Shown one piece after another: positions 1 through 6,787 of a stretch of DNA of 15,945 nt. This stretch comes from Acidimicrobiales bacterium (GTDB lineage Bacteria > Actinomycetota > Acidimicrobiia > Acidimicrobiales > Poriferisodalaceae), in NCBI GenBank assembly GCA_020439485.1, contig JAGQSP010000094.1, forward strand, positions 1-15,945. The letters are read 5' to 3'. The notes beneath the pieces are model-generated. The model saw nothing but the letters and a program-made list of their open reading frames with translations, was not told the DNA's origin and searched no databases. Numbering within the stretch: the first letter of the stretch is position 1; every line of letters begins with the position of its first letter. The position numbers and the translations under genes are program-made.

Positions 1-84
1 GGAGCCGTTAGACGAGTTCCTTGCCGTACTCGACGAGTGCTCGTGAGTCGTGAAGGCGCTGTTGCGTTGACGGATCGACTGGCG

Positions 85-175
85 CGTGAGCCGCTCGAAT
101 ATTCGGTCGCGGCTGGTCAGGCGGCGTTTTCGTATTCGTGTATGAGTCCGTCGCATCTAGTGGTTCGTAGCACGT
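85..175 (-). mobile_element. IS end relic (3' end of a transposase copy)
   Basis: Read on the minus strand, 117-176 encodes the last residues of a transposase (VLRTTRCDGLIHEYENAA then stop), nearly the same as the C-terminus of the intact transposase next to it. To its left is an IS-end-like motif at 85-106 (core gccgctcgaatattcg) that also occurs at the inner end near 4181-4200 and, diverged, near 8274-8298. Similarity to the intact copy stops just after 174. This is therefore an outer end left over from a second, related IS subtype, with the rest lost. No function is expected. Confidence 0.7.
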
Positions 176-262
176 GTGCCTGCCGAGAACGCGTCGGTCG
201 GGTTGGTGGGGGTCTCGGTGCGGCTTGGTTGTCCGTGGATTCGGCCGGTTGGGCGTTTCTGG

Positions 263-281
263 GCGTGTGGTGCCCGGAAAC
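263..281. repeat. Left terminal inverted repeat of the intact IS
   Basis: Perfect 19-bp match in inverted orientation to 1399-1417. A diverged version is seen at 3450-3468, the left end of the decayed copy. Confidence 0.85.
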
Positions 282-295
282 TCGGTTGTGGCTGG

Positions 296-1351
296 TCAGG
301 CGGCGTTTCGGTATTCGTGTATGAGGCCGTCGCATCGACTGGTTCGGAGCACGGTGACGGGCGTCGGCGGAGCTTCGGGCGGTTCGTTGACGGGTGTCGG
401 TGGCCGCTGGTTGAGAGACTGGTGGGGTCGGTGCTGGTTGAAGTGAGCGATGTAGGCGCGGACGAGGCGTTCGAGCTGCTGGCGGTTCCACACGATGGTG
501 CGGTCGAGGAGTTCGCGGCGGATCGACCCGATCCAGCGTTCAGCGAACGTGTTCGCGACTGGAACCCGAACGGGTGTCTTGAGGATTTTGAACCCTTCGG
601 TTCTGAATGCCTCGTCAAAAGCGTCAACGAACTGGCTGCCACGGTCACGAACGAGTGCTCGTGCTCCTTCGAGGCGTTCGGCGTGGCTCATGAACAGGTT
701 TCTCGCGGCCTGTGTGGTCCACTCTCCGGTCGGGTTGGCCGTGATGCCTGCGAAGATCACCTCGCGGGACCGAACCTTGACGAAGAACAGAATGTAGTAG
801 CGGCGCAAGAAAGCGGTGTCGACGGTGAAGAAGTCGCAAGCGACCGCTGCTTGGGAGTGCAAGAACTCGGTCCAGGTCACATCCGAGCGGTTTGGGGACG
901 GGTCGATGCCGTGGTCGGTGAGGATCTGCCATACGGTGCCTTTGCCGATCTTGTGGCCGAGTCGGGCGAGTTCGCCCTGGATGCGGCGATGTCCCCATGT
1001 CGGGTTCTCTTGGGCGAGTCGCACGATCAGCTGACGTAGCTCGGCGCTGATCGGAGGTCTCCCAGGCCGGCGAGCCGGTGGCTGTGTCCAGTGTTTCGCG
1101 ATTCGTTTGCGGTGCCATCGCAGCAGAGTCTCAGGCGACACGATCCATCCCTGACGCAGCGCCTTTGGCAGCGCGGCGGCGATCGCGCCGAGCAGGGTCC
1201 GATCGTCGTCGGTGAGCGAGGGTCGGCCGACCTGGCGGCGCAGCACGGCATTCTCGTGGCGCAGCACGATGATCTGTAGGTCTTTCCAGCGCCCAGAACG
1301 CACAGCGATACGCGCGAACTGGGCAAGGAACCGGTAGAGGAGACGAGACAC
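296..1351 (-). CDS. IS transposase, integrase core (rve) DDE type
   Basis: This 351-residue protein should catalyse strand transfer of the surrounding IS. The N-terminal half has helix-turn-helix features: a conserved block with RHENAVLRRQVGRPSL near residues 31-46, then GRPPISAELRQLIVRLAQENP with WGHRRIQGELARLG near residues 97-132. The integrase core follows with likely catalytic residues D173 (ACDFFTVD), D236 (VRDRGSQF) and E271 (FAERWIGS); 34 residues separate the last two, as in DD(34/35)E enzymes. The GTG start at 1349-1351 gives the N-terminus VSRLLYRFLAQFA, which is repeated in the decayed copies. No internal stop or frameshift is seen, so it may be active. It reads toward the left IS end. 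Confidence 0.9.
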   Translation of the reverse strand: MSRLLYRFLAQFARIAVRSGRWKDLQIIVLRHENAVLRRQVGRPSLTDDDRTLLGAIAAALPKALRQGWIVSPETLLRWHRKRIAKHWTQPPARRPGRPPISAELRQLIVRLAQENPTWGHRRIQGELARLGHKIGKGTVWQILTDHGIDPSPNRSDVTWTEFLHSQAAVACDFFTVDTAFLRRYYILFFVKVRSREVIFAGITANPTGEWTTQAARNLFMSHAERLEGARALVRDRGSQFVDAFDEAFRTEGFKILKTPVRVPVANTFAERWIGSIRRELLDRTIVWNRQQLERLVRAYIAHFNQHRPHQSLNQRPPTPVNEPPEAPPTPVTVLRTSRCDGLIHEYRNAA

Positions 1352-1398
1352 GAGGATTCAGGATGGCGGCATCAGGCCTGGTCAGCACCCACGCGCGG

Positions 1399-1417
1399 GT
1401 TTCCGGGCACCACACGC
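1399..1417. repeat. Right terminal inverted repeat of the intact IS
   Basis: Reverse complement of 263-281 over 19 bases. The same sequence, with the approximately 130 bases before it, recurs almost unchanged at 4412-4538. Confidence 0.85.
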
Positions 1418-1484
1418 TGTTGTCAACCATTCGTTGAGAACCATCCTCGGCAATCGATGGCTCCACTAGGTAGGGTGTCTATCT

Positions 1485-1826
1485 ATGCAAGATGTCGATG
1501 TACCGTCGGGGTGGTTTCGTGGAGTGCTGGACCCGTGCCTGTTGGCCCTGGTCGGCGAGGGAGAGACCTATGGCTATGAGTTGGCCGCCCGGCTGGAGAA
1601 CGCCGGGTTGGGTCGGGTGAAGGGCGGGTCGCTGTATCCATCGTTGGCTCGTCTGGAGAAGCGGGGGTGGCTGGCGCCGCAGTGGAAGGCCGGCGATGGG
1701 GGGCCGGGCCGCAAGTACTACACCCTGACCGCTTCGGGCCGGGCTGAGCTGGAACACCAAGCGCAGGCGTGGGGTGAGTTCGCGGGCCGGGTCGCCAGCG
1801 TGTTGGGGGCGGAGGTGGCGCGGTGA
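1485..1826 (+). CDS. PadR-family transcriptional regulator
   Basis: This 113-residue protein is a small winged-helix regulator of the PadR family, expected to repress its own operon. Typical PadR segments are visible: LLALVGEGETYGYELAARLE (helix 1-2 region), GSLYPSLARLEKRGWLAP (recognition helix and start of the wing) and GRKYYTLTASGRAELE (wing and helix 4). Length is normal for the short PadR type. The gene starts 67 bp inside the right end of the intact IS, so its promoter lies in or next to IS-derived DNA. A possible -10 (TAGGGT, 1471-1476) sits only 8 bp before the ATG, so a very short leader is possible. Its stop overlaps the GTG start of the ATPase gene, which indicates translational coupling. 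Confidence 0.88.
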   Translation: MQDVDVPSGWFRGVLDPCLLALVGEGETYGYELAARLENAGLGRVKGGSLYPSLARLEKRGWLAPQWKAGDGGPGRKYYTLTASGRAELEHQAQAWGEFAGRVASVLGAEVAR

Positions 1827-2653
1827 GGGACGAGTCCTGGTTGAATGCCTTCGATCACGCGCTCGAGGCGGCCGGCGTGGCCCCGGTGGAGCGGGCATCG
1901 GCTCGGGTGGAGACCGAAGGGTTTCTCGCTGATGCTGGCGTGTCGGCCTTTGAGCACTTCGGACCCCCTGACGTGTATGCGGCGGAGCTGGCGAAAGCGC
2001 TCGCGAGCACTGCTGACGTGGGCCAGCGGTCCAAGAAGACCGTTCAGGGTCCGGTGGTCGTGCAGGTCGACGCGGTGTCGAAGTCCTACCGCGGAGCTGT
2101 CGCGTTGCACGAGGTCTCGTTGAGCGTGGCCAAGGGCGAGGTTGTGGTGTTGACGGGCCCGAACGGGGCAGGGAAGTCGACGCTGCTGCGCATGCTGGCG
2201 AGCCTTGAGCGCCCGGACACCGGCACGATCTCGGTCTCTGGTGCGGTTGGCTACGTCCCCCAAGCAGGTGGGCTTGACCTGTACCTGACCGCTGGGGAGC
2301 ACTTCGAACTCTTCGCCGCGCCGACCGGAATGAGCGGATCCGAGGCGCGCCGCGAAGGGAATCGGCTAGCCCGTGAACTCGGCTGGGACTCCGCTTCGGG
2401 GCCGCTGGCGGGGGAGCTCTCGGGAGGTACGGCCCAGAAGCTGGCCGTGATCACCGCACTGCTTGCACAACCCGAGATCCTCCTGCTCGACGAGCCGTAC
2501 CAGGGCATGGACGCCGACAGTCAGCAGCGCTTCTGGGCGCTGTTGTGGGCCTGGCAGGAAGGCGGTCGCTCTGCGGTTGTGTCGTCGCACTCGACCGACG
2601 CGTTGGCCAAGGCGTCCAAGGTTGTCGAGATCGAAGGGCTGACCCTGCGATGA
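1823..2653 (+). CDS. ABC transporter ATP-binding protein with HAAS/DUF1700-like N-terminal extension
   Basis: This 276-residue protein is the nucleotide-binding subunit of an ABC exporter. Residues about 77-276 form the ATPase: Walker A GPNGAGKST (112-120), Q-loop Q147 (VPQAG), signature LSGGT (199-203), Walker B ILLLDEP (219-225) and the switch histidine H256 (SSHSTD). The first 60 residues are not part of a normal ATPase. They read like the HAAS/DUF1700 helical module (WLNAFDHALEAAGV, ending in EHFGPPDVYAAELAKAL), which is often a separate protein encoded beside PadR; here it appears fused to the ATPase. The GTG start overlaps the padR stop, and the stop overlaps the permease ATG. The substrate is unknown. 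The HAAS assignment is pattern recognition, not a search result. Confidence 0.88.
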   Translation: MRDESWLNAFDHALEAAGVAPVERASARVETEGFLADAGVSAFEHFGPPDVYAAELAKALASTADVGQRSKKTVQGPVVVQVDAVSKSYRGAVALHEVSLSVAKGEVVVLTGPNGAGKSTLLRMLASLERPDTGTISVSGAVGYVPQAGGLDLYLTAGEHFELFAAPTGMSGSEARREGNRLARELGWDSASGPLAGELSGGTAQKLAVITALLAQPEILLLDEPYQGMDADSQQRFWALLWAWQEGGRSAVVSSHSTDALAKASKVVEIEGLTLR

Positions 2654-3309
2654 ACACGATCGTCCTTCGGGCCAACACGACGATGCGGGCGCTGTTGCGC
2701 CGCCGCCTTGCGCTCGCGGTGCTGGTGGTCATGCCAGTCGCCTTCTACTTCGTCACCCGCTCCTCGGTCGGCCAGTCGGTCCGGGCGCTCGTGTTCGGAA
2801 TCAGCTGGGCGGTCAGCACCGTCGCGTTCTTCGCCACCGTCTCGGCCCGGAATCTCGAACCCCGCCTGACGCTCGCCGGCTGGCGACGCGGCCACCTGTT
2901 GGCTGGAAGGTTGCTCGGCCTGCTGGCGATCGTCGCGGCCTTGACCGTCGCCTATGTCGCCTTGGTCGGTGTCGACCGTGACGTGCGCAGCCTCAGTGCC
3001 GTGGCAGTGGACTTCCTGGTCACCGGCGCAGTCGCAGTTGGAGTCGGCACCACCGTGGGCACCGTCATCGGAAGGGAAATGGAAGGCACACTCGTGCTGT
3101 TCTTCTTCGCCGGCCTCCAGGCCGTCGCCAATCCGTTCGACACCTGGTCCCGAGCGCTGCCGTTCTGGTCATCACGTGAACTCGGAACCTGGGCCATCGA
3201 CGGCCCCGACATCGGCTCCCTCGCCGACGGCCTCACCCACGCCGCCACCGTCGTCGTCCTAAGCGGAATTGTCAGCTGGGCTTTCGACCGACGCTCCGCG
3301 CCACGCTGA
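2650..3309 (+). CDS. ABC transporter permease-like membrane protein
   Basis: This 219-residue hydrophobic protein is the likely membrane partner of the preceding ATPase. The ATG at 2650 overlaps the ATPase stop (ATGA), which fixes the start; an open frame extends further upstream but lies inside the ATPase gene. About six membrane segments can be seen, for example LALAVLVVMPVAFYFV (20-35), ISWAVSTVAFFATV (51-64), LLGLLAIVAALTVAYVALVG (about 87-106), DFLVTGAVAVGVGTTVG, GTLVLFFFAGLQAV and AATVVVLSGIVSWAF near the end. The short length fits a half-size permease. No substrate can be inferred. Confidence 0.8.
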   Translation: MNTIVLRANTTMRALLRRRLALAVLVVMPVAFYFVTRSSVGQSVRALVFGISWAVSTVAFFATVSARNLEPRLTLAGWRRGHLLAGRLLGLLAIVAALTVAYVALVGVDRDVRSLSAVAVDFLVTGAVAVGVGTTVGTVIGREMEGTLVLFFFAGLQAVANPFDTWSRALPFWSSRELGTWAIDGPDIGSLADGLTHAATVVVLSGIVSWAFDRRSAPR

Positions 3310-3450
3310 CGACTGCACCGCCGGCGCGACCCTGGTTGTACGGGCGACGTCGATGGTTCATCCAACCGAGGGACTGTTGCAGAGCTTGTGGATGGGGGGC
3401 CGCCACATCGGCTGGTCGAGATCTTGGGAGCGTCCTGAACCTACGGAGAG

Positions 3451-4200
3451 CCTGTGCCGCCCGGAAACCGGGTGGCCCCCATCAGGCGGCATTTCGGTAC
3501 TCGTGTATGAGTCCGTCGCATCGGCTGGTTCGAAGCACGGTGACGGTGGATGGGGACACCTCTGGCGGTTCGTCGACGGGTGTCGGTGGTCGTTGGTCGA
3601 GCGGCTGGTGGGGTCGATGCTGGTTGAAGTGCTAAACGTAGTCGCGAACGAGGCGTTCGAGCTGCTGTTGGTTCCAAACGATCGTGCGGTCGAGGAGTTC
3701 GCGGCGGATCGATCCGAACCATCTTTCTGCGAGGCGAATTGACCACACAACAGCTCTCTCATCTGCGGTTTCACTCGCTGGAGGGTAGAGCCCGAAACCG
3801 TCTCCCACCTGGTGCGATGCATTTCCGGCAGGTTCAGGGGCCGACCGGCACGACGGGTTGGTGGCTGGGTCCAGTGGTTCGCGATCCGTTTGCGGTGCCA
3901 ACGCAGCAGCGTCTCGGGTGTGGCGATCCAACCTTGCCGCAGCGCCTTGGGCAGAGCTGCGGCGACAGCGCCGAGCAAGGTCCGGTCGTCGTCGTTGAGC
4001 GCGGGTCGGCCGACCTGGCGGCGTAGTACGGCGTTCTCGTGGCGCAGGACGATGATCTGGAGGTCTTTCCAGCGTCCGGAACGCACGGCGAGACCAGCGA
4101 ACTGAGCGAGGAAGCGGTACAGGAGACGAGACACAAGAGGCCAGGATGGCGGGCAAAGGCGCTGGTCAGCGCACACGCGCCAATATTCGAGCGGCACAGG
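3451..4200 (-). mobile_element. Internally deleted IS copy (750 bp) with both ends
   Basis: The left end starts at 3451 with cctgtgccgc. The right end at 4200, read on the minus strand, starts with the same ten bases, so both ends of one element appear to survive. Between them are the N-terminal third and the C-terminal third of a transposase related to the intact copy. The middle of the gene, with the first two catalytic aspartates, is missing and about 100 bp of unrelated DNA sits at the junction (about 3737-3837). It resembles a non-autonomous deletion derivative that could in principle still be moved by a related transposase. Confidence 0.65.
3482..4134 (-). pseudogene. Transposase pseudogene, middle deleted
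   Basis: The minus strand begins with GTG at 4132-4134 (VSRLLYRFLAQFAGLAV), continues through RHENAVLRRQVGRPAL and ends recognisable homology at TRRAGRPL. After about 100 bp of foreign sequence the homology resumes in another frame at LAERWFGSIRRELLDR, passes a stop after LERLVRDYV, and finally ends with VTVLRTSRCDGLIHEY and stop at 3482-3484. Only the last of the three catalytic acidic residues (E of AERW) is retained, so it cannot make a working transposase. Confidence 0.75.
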
Positions 4201-4473
4201 TGGCTGGGTCCAGTGTTTCGCGATTCGTTTGCGGTGCCATCGCAGCAGCGTTTCGGGTGTGACGATCCAGCCGTGGCGTAGCGCCTTGGGCAGGGCCGCG
4301 GCGATCGCGCCGAGCAGGGTCCGGTCGTCGTCGGTGAGCGATGGTCGGCCTACCTGGCGGCGCAGCACGGCATTCTCGTGGCGAAGGACGATGATCTGGA
4401 GGTCTTTCCAGCGCCCAGAACGCACAGCGATACGCGCGAACTGGGCAAGGAACCGGTAGAGGAGACGAGACAC
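4201..4473 (-). pseudogene. Transposase N-terminal fragment
   Basis: GTG start at 4471-4473, then about 91 codons nearly identical to residues 1-91 of the intact transposase (ending KRIAKHWTQPP). It then runs into the neighbouring IS end. The catalytic core is absent. Confidence 0.75.
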
Positions 4474-4538
4474 GAGGATTCAGGATGGCGGCATCAGGCC
4501 TGGTCAGCACCCACGCGCGGGTTTCCGGGCACCACACG
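4201..4538 (-). mobile_element. Right-end fragment of the intact-type IS
   Basis: Bases 4201-4538 match 1080-1416 of the intact IS closely; from about 4412 onward the match is almost perfect, including the 18 inner bases of the terminal repeat. The fragment is cut off at 4200, exactly where the end of the deleted IS copy begins, so the two elements abut. The remainder of this copy is not found on the far side of the deleted element. Confidence 0.75.
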
Positions 4539-4559
4539 GTGTGTCTCGAAAAATGCGTA

Positions 4560-4596
4560 ACCCCGGCCGTTTGCAGGGCAGGGACGGTTCCGGGGT
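4560..4596. promoter_or_regulatory. Stem-loop upstream of the Abi gene
   Basis: The arms accccgg and ccgt at 4560-4570 pair with acgg at 4584-4587 and ccggggt at 4590-4596, leaving a 13-base loop and a 2-base bulge. It lies between the IS fragment and the Abi start, 33 bp before the chosen ATG. No T-run follows on the plus strand. It could stop read-through from the IS side or affect translation of the downstream gene; neither is proven. Confidence 0.4.
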
Positions 4597-4628
4597 CTTC
4601 GCCGTCCATTGTAGGGTCGGCGGTGAAG

Positions 4629-5300
4629 ATGTCAACGTTCAATCATCAGACGATCGTTGATCGTCTCACCTCTGACAGGCTCTCGTCGTATCTGGCCGTG
4701 ACGGCTGGCGATGTTCGCGCGGCTGTCGAGTTGTACGACTGGAACGCCCAGGTTGGCGCTGCTCTGTACGAGGATCTCGGTCGTCTCGAGGTGATCTTCC
4801 GCAATGCGATCGATGTCGCCCTGATCACATACGGCCAGTCGCGGGGATGGTCCCAGGTCTGGTATCGGCAACGGCCTTTGTTCACGGGGAGGCCTGGACG
4901 GCGCGCCTGGGACGATATTGATGCGGCCCGTCGTCGGTCCACTCGTCGCGGTCGGCCGGAGGCGCACGGTCAGGTGATAGCGGAGTTGAGTTTCGGGTTC
5001 TGGCGGTTCCTGTGCACCACGCACTACTTGACGTCGTTGTGGGTTCCGGCGCTGGCGGCTGCCTTTTCTCACCATCCTGATGCCGGCGATGCGAGGATTG
5101 TGCGCGCCGATGTCGACGACCGGATTCAGCGACTTCACTTCCTGCGTAATCGGATCGCCCACCATGAGCCGATCCACCAACGGAACCTCATACGCGATCA
5201 TGAGGAACTTCTCGACGTGATCGGGTGGATTTGCCCTGACAGTCACGCCTGGGTCAGCTCGGCGAGCCGAACGCCTGCCGGCATCGGGGACCGACCGTGA
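4629..5300 (+). CDS. Abi family (Abi_2-like, HEPN) abortive-infection protein
   Basis: This 223-residue protein resembles the Abi_2 (AbiD/AbiF-like) family, implicated in phage abortive infection and related to HEPN ribonucleases. Recognisable blocks are LYEDLGRLEVIFRNAID (47-63), FGFWRFL and YLTSLWVPALAAAF (about 122-146), and the hallmark FLRNRIAHHEPI (171-182). R173 and H178 form an R-x4-H motif, the catalytic signature of HEPN RNases. The ATG at 4629 is chosen because homology begins about there; a GTG at 4623 is an alternative, and the frame remains open upstream into the IS fragment. No antitoxin-like partner is adjacent. The IS fragment ends only 90 bp upstream, so expression may be altered. 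Confidence 0.82.
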   Translation: MSTFNHQTIVDRLTSDRLSSYLAVTAGDVRAAVELYDWNAQVGAALYEDLGRLEVIFRNAIDVALITYGQSRGWSQVWYRQRPLFTGRPGRRAWDDIDAARRRSTRRGRPEAHGQVIAELSFGFWRFLCTTHYLTSLWVPALAAAFSHHPDAGDARIVRADVDDRIQRLHFLRNRIAHHEPIHQRNLIRDHEELLDVIGWICPDSHAWVSSASRTPAGIGDRP

Positions 5301-5464
5301 ACGCGGTCACCCGCCAGGGGTGTCGCTATGCAAATGGTTTGCTAATGGCAGCCTGCGGCAAGGAGCGGAATCTTGCGGCGGGTAGCGTTCGGGCCGGTCG
5401 CCAGTTGCCGTTGTTTGCCGCTCCCTGCTACCTATTGCCGCCAGACGCCACTTCGGGGAGGTGA

Positions 5465-5486
5465 GTTCAAGTCCCCCCTCCGACAC
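5465..5486 (+). repeat. 22-bp direct repeat copy A, tRNA-3'-end-like (possible attachment site)
   Basis: These 22 bases match 10985-11006 at 19 positions in the same orientation, sharing the final 12-mer cccctccgacac. The sequence looks like a tRNA T-loop plus acceptor strand (ttcaagt followed by ccccc and ctccgac). No matching 5' acceptor strand gtcggag is found upstream, so it is not an intact tRNA. Sites like this are often left at integration points of mobile islands; that role is inferred. Confidence 0.45.
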
Positions 5487-5500
5487 GAACAGGTGTTCGA
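5485..5500. promoter_or_regulatory. SOS (LexA) box-like palindrome
   Basis: acgaac-aggt-gttcga differs at one position from the TCGAAC-N4-GTTCGA form known for LexA boxes in actinobacteria. The inner 14 bases (5486-5499) form a perfect inverted repeat around a 2-base centre. It overlaps the end of the att-like repeat. No clear gene starts close by, so it may be a remnant or control an unrecognised transcript. Confidence 0.35.
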
Positions 5501-5839
5501 TCAAGTGTGCGAGTCCCAGGTTCTGAGGCCTGGGGCTCGTTCTCGTTCTGGGCCCTCGCCTTGGCGCCTGCAGCACTCTGTGCGAACCCGTTGGCTAGGG
5601 GAGTCAGTGCAGAGTTCGTATGGGGGGCGTTGATCGTGTGTCGTGGGTGCCGCTGGAGATGGTTGTGGAGACCGGCGGAGCGCTTCGGCTCGTCACCGCG
5701 TCGAATCACCTCGACGTTTAGGCGCGAACCGGTGCGCGGCGCACATCAACGCAAGTTCCCAGCAAGCCCGCACCCACAGGCCACCGATGCCCAGTCATGC
5801 CCGGATCCGCTGTTGATAAGCCCCAGCCACGAGGCCACA

Positions 5840-5883
5840 CTGGGTCCGGGACGTCGAGGGGCAACTCGACGGCCCGGACCCAG
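5840..5883 (-). terminator. Strong stem-loop, likely terminator of the 41-aa gene operon
   Basis: Arms 5840-5858 and 5865-5883 pair at 18 of 19 positions around a 6-base loop. On the minus strand the hairpin begins 8 bp after the stop codon of the 41-residue gene. No T-run follows, which is common for hairpin terminators in high-GC actinobacteria. The stability and exact position support termination. Confidence 0.65.
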
Positions 5884-5891
5884 CTAGTCAC

Positions 5892-6017
5892 CTAGTTCCG
5901 CTTTTCGGAAACGGTGGTCTTTGGATGCCGTCGGGCAGTGGCGGGCTTCACGAAGCGCCCAGTGATTGCTGAGCGATGTCGCTTGCCGCTGCTCGGCGAA
6001 CCCTTTCCTTTCGCCAT
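5892..6017 (-). CDS. Small basic protein (41 aa) with RSAITGRFV / HPKTTVSE motif
   Basis: The minus strand has an ATG at 6015-6017 and 41 codons ending in TAG at 5892-5894. It begins MAKGKGSPSSGKRHRSAITG and goes on RFVKPATARRHPKTTVSEKR. I recognise the pattern RSA(I/V)TGRFV...A.(R/K)(H/N)P(K/R)TTV as a recurring small protein of unknown function, common in actinobacteria and their mobile DNA. It is rich in Arg/Lys and has no membrane segment. The ribosome site is exceptional (see 6023-6033). It lies 43 bp after the 202-residue gene on the same strand and ends just before a strong hairpin, so the two probably form an operon. Confidence 0.8.
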   Translation of the reverse strand: MAKGKGSPSSGKRHRSAITGRFVKPATARRHPKTTVSEKRN

Positions 6018-6022
6018 GGTTC

Positions 6023-6033
6023 TCACCTCCTTT
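6023..6033 (-). promoter_or_regulatory. Extended ribosome binding site of the 41-aa gene
   Basis: On the minus strand this reads AAAGGAGGTGA, nearly the full complement of the 16S rRNA 3' end. The GGAGG core is 8 bases before the ATG. It is the strongest ribosome site noticed in the window and it decides the start of the small gene. Confidence 0.75.
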
Positions 6034-6060
6034 CTCGTTGTTGTGGTCGATCACGCGCGA

Positions 6061-6669
6061 TCAGGCAGCTGGCCAGGCTTGGTGGATCTGGCGGGCTAGC
6101 CCATCGAGCCGGGCCTGAGCGTTGGAGGGGATGCGGGTGGCTGTGATCAGACGACCGCCGATCACATCCAGTACCGCGGGAACAGCGCCGCTGTGTCCGT
6201 ACAAGGCGTGCATGATCCAGAGGGCGACCTCGACGTCGGGCAGTGTGATCCTCACTGGCTTGCTCAGGTGCAGCTTGATGACGTGAAGCCGGCCGTTGAT
6301 AGCGCCCTGGACCTCGGGCGACACGCGAACTGCGAGATCGCCGCTGGTCCATCGATCCCGTGACGGTGTACCCGCCCAGTCGATGCCGGAGTCTGATGTC
6401 CATTGCTCGAATGCATCCAGCCCTGCGGTGAAGTTGGCAACTCGATCTGGTCTCTGACCGCGGATCATGTCCGCTCGAGCGTCTTCGAGTGACCAGCCTC
6501 TAGCGCGTCGCTTGAGGGCGGTGTCCAGCCTCCGCCAGTACCAGGAGCTGGGATCGAACTCCTGGCTTATCTGGGCGGCCGCCTGGTCGAGCAGCTGCGC
6601 TCGTTTTGCTGGCGGACTGTTGCGCCAGGCGCTGAAGTTGAGCATCGAGATGATGCGTGGATCCGACAC
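6061..6669 (-). CDS. Uncharacterised protein, 202 aa
   Basis: The start is the GTG at 6667-6669, chosen because GAAAGGAG lies 7 bases before it; an ATG eight codons upstream would overlap that site. The N-terminal part is helical and charged, with a distinctive FDPSSWYWRRLDTALKRRARGW (39-59). The C-terminal part carries LAVRVSPEVQGAINGRLHVIKLHLSKPVRI (112-141) and DVEVALWIMHAL (145-156). Blocks of the type pEv...iNGr.HvIKLh.sk recur in conserved proteins of unknown function. No catalytic motif, signal peptide or membrane segment is evident. It precedes the 41-aa gene and sits among defence-type genes, which makes a defence or mobile-element role possible, not shown. Confidence 0.72.
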   Translation of the reverse strand: MSDPRIISMLNFSAWRNSPPAKRAQLLDQAAAQISQEFDPSSWYWRRLDTALKRRARGWSLEDARADMIRGQRPDRVANFTAGLDAFEQWTSDSGIDWAGTPSRDRWTSGDLAVRVSPEVQGAINGRLHVIKLHLSKPVRITLPDVEVALWIMHALYGHSGAVPAVLDVIGGRLITATRIPSNAQARLDGLARQIHQAWPAA

Positions 6670-6787
6670 GGGTCGGCTCCTTTCTCGGCACACGGGCCGA
6701 AATTCGCGCCATCCCGCAGATTCGTGTAACTTCCGCTCTCTACGCCGAAAGGCGGGTCTTCTCCTCTGCGGGAAGGCTCACTTGGTG

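Larger units (their letters stand above)
263..1417 (-). mobile_element. Complete insertion sequence, 1155 bp, rve-type DDE transposase
   Basis: The two ends are a perfect 19-bp inverted repeat: gcgtgtggtgcccggaaac at 263-281 and its reverse complement at 1399-1417. Between them is one open transposase gene that fills nearly the whole element. I saw no clear target-site duplication in the flanking bases, so either the ends are off by a few bases or the element has recombined since insertion. Fragments of the same family lie at 85-175, 3451-4538 and about 8219-8298. The single-ORF layout and integrase-core transposase suggest an IS3/IS481-like group; I cannot name the IS. Confidence 0.85.
5301..5891. 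other. Gene-poor stretch with att-like repeat, SOS-box-like site and terminator hairpin
   Basis: I see no convincing gene here. A 126-codon open frame at 5507-5887 has a C-terminal half of low-complexity Pro/Arg/Ser character and runs into the hairpin. Local signals are a small hairpin gcaaatggtttgc at about 5328-5340, repeated ttgccg words at about 5400-5450, a tRNA-3'-end-like repeat (5465-5486), a palindrome resembling an SOS box (5485-5500) and a strong stem-loop (5840-5883). Confidence 0.5.

Noticed and set aside
2..46. Possible C-terminal tail of a gene entering from the left (14 codons, stop at 44-46)
   Set aside because: Too short to recognise and no way to test the frame without upstream sequence.
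3371..3385. IS6-like end (ggactgttgcag)
   Set aside because: Single short match with no partner end or transposase.
5400..5486. Intact tRNA gene
   Set aside because: Only the T-loop and 3' acceptor-like part is present; no matching 5' acceptor strand or anticodon arm could be found, and the T-stem pairs poorly.
5620..5721. 33-codon open frame starting MGGVDRVSWVPLEM
   Set aside because: Reads like protein but is very short, with the only purine-rich stretch too far upstream.
5507..5887. 126-codon open frame on the plus strand
   Set aside because: No ribosome site, low-complexity Pro/Arg/Ser-rich second half, and it runs through the terminator hairpin of the opposite-strand operon.
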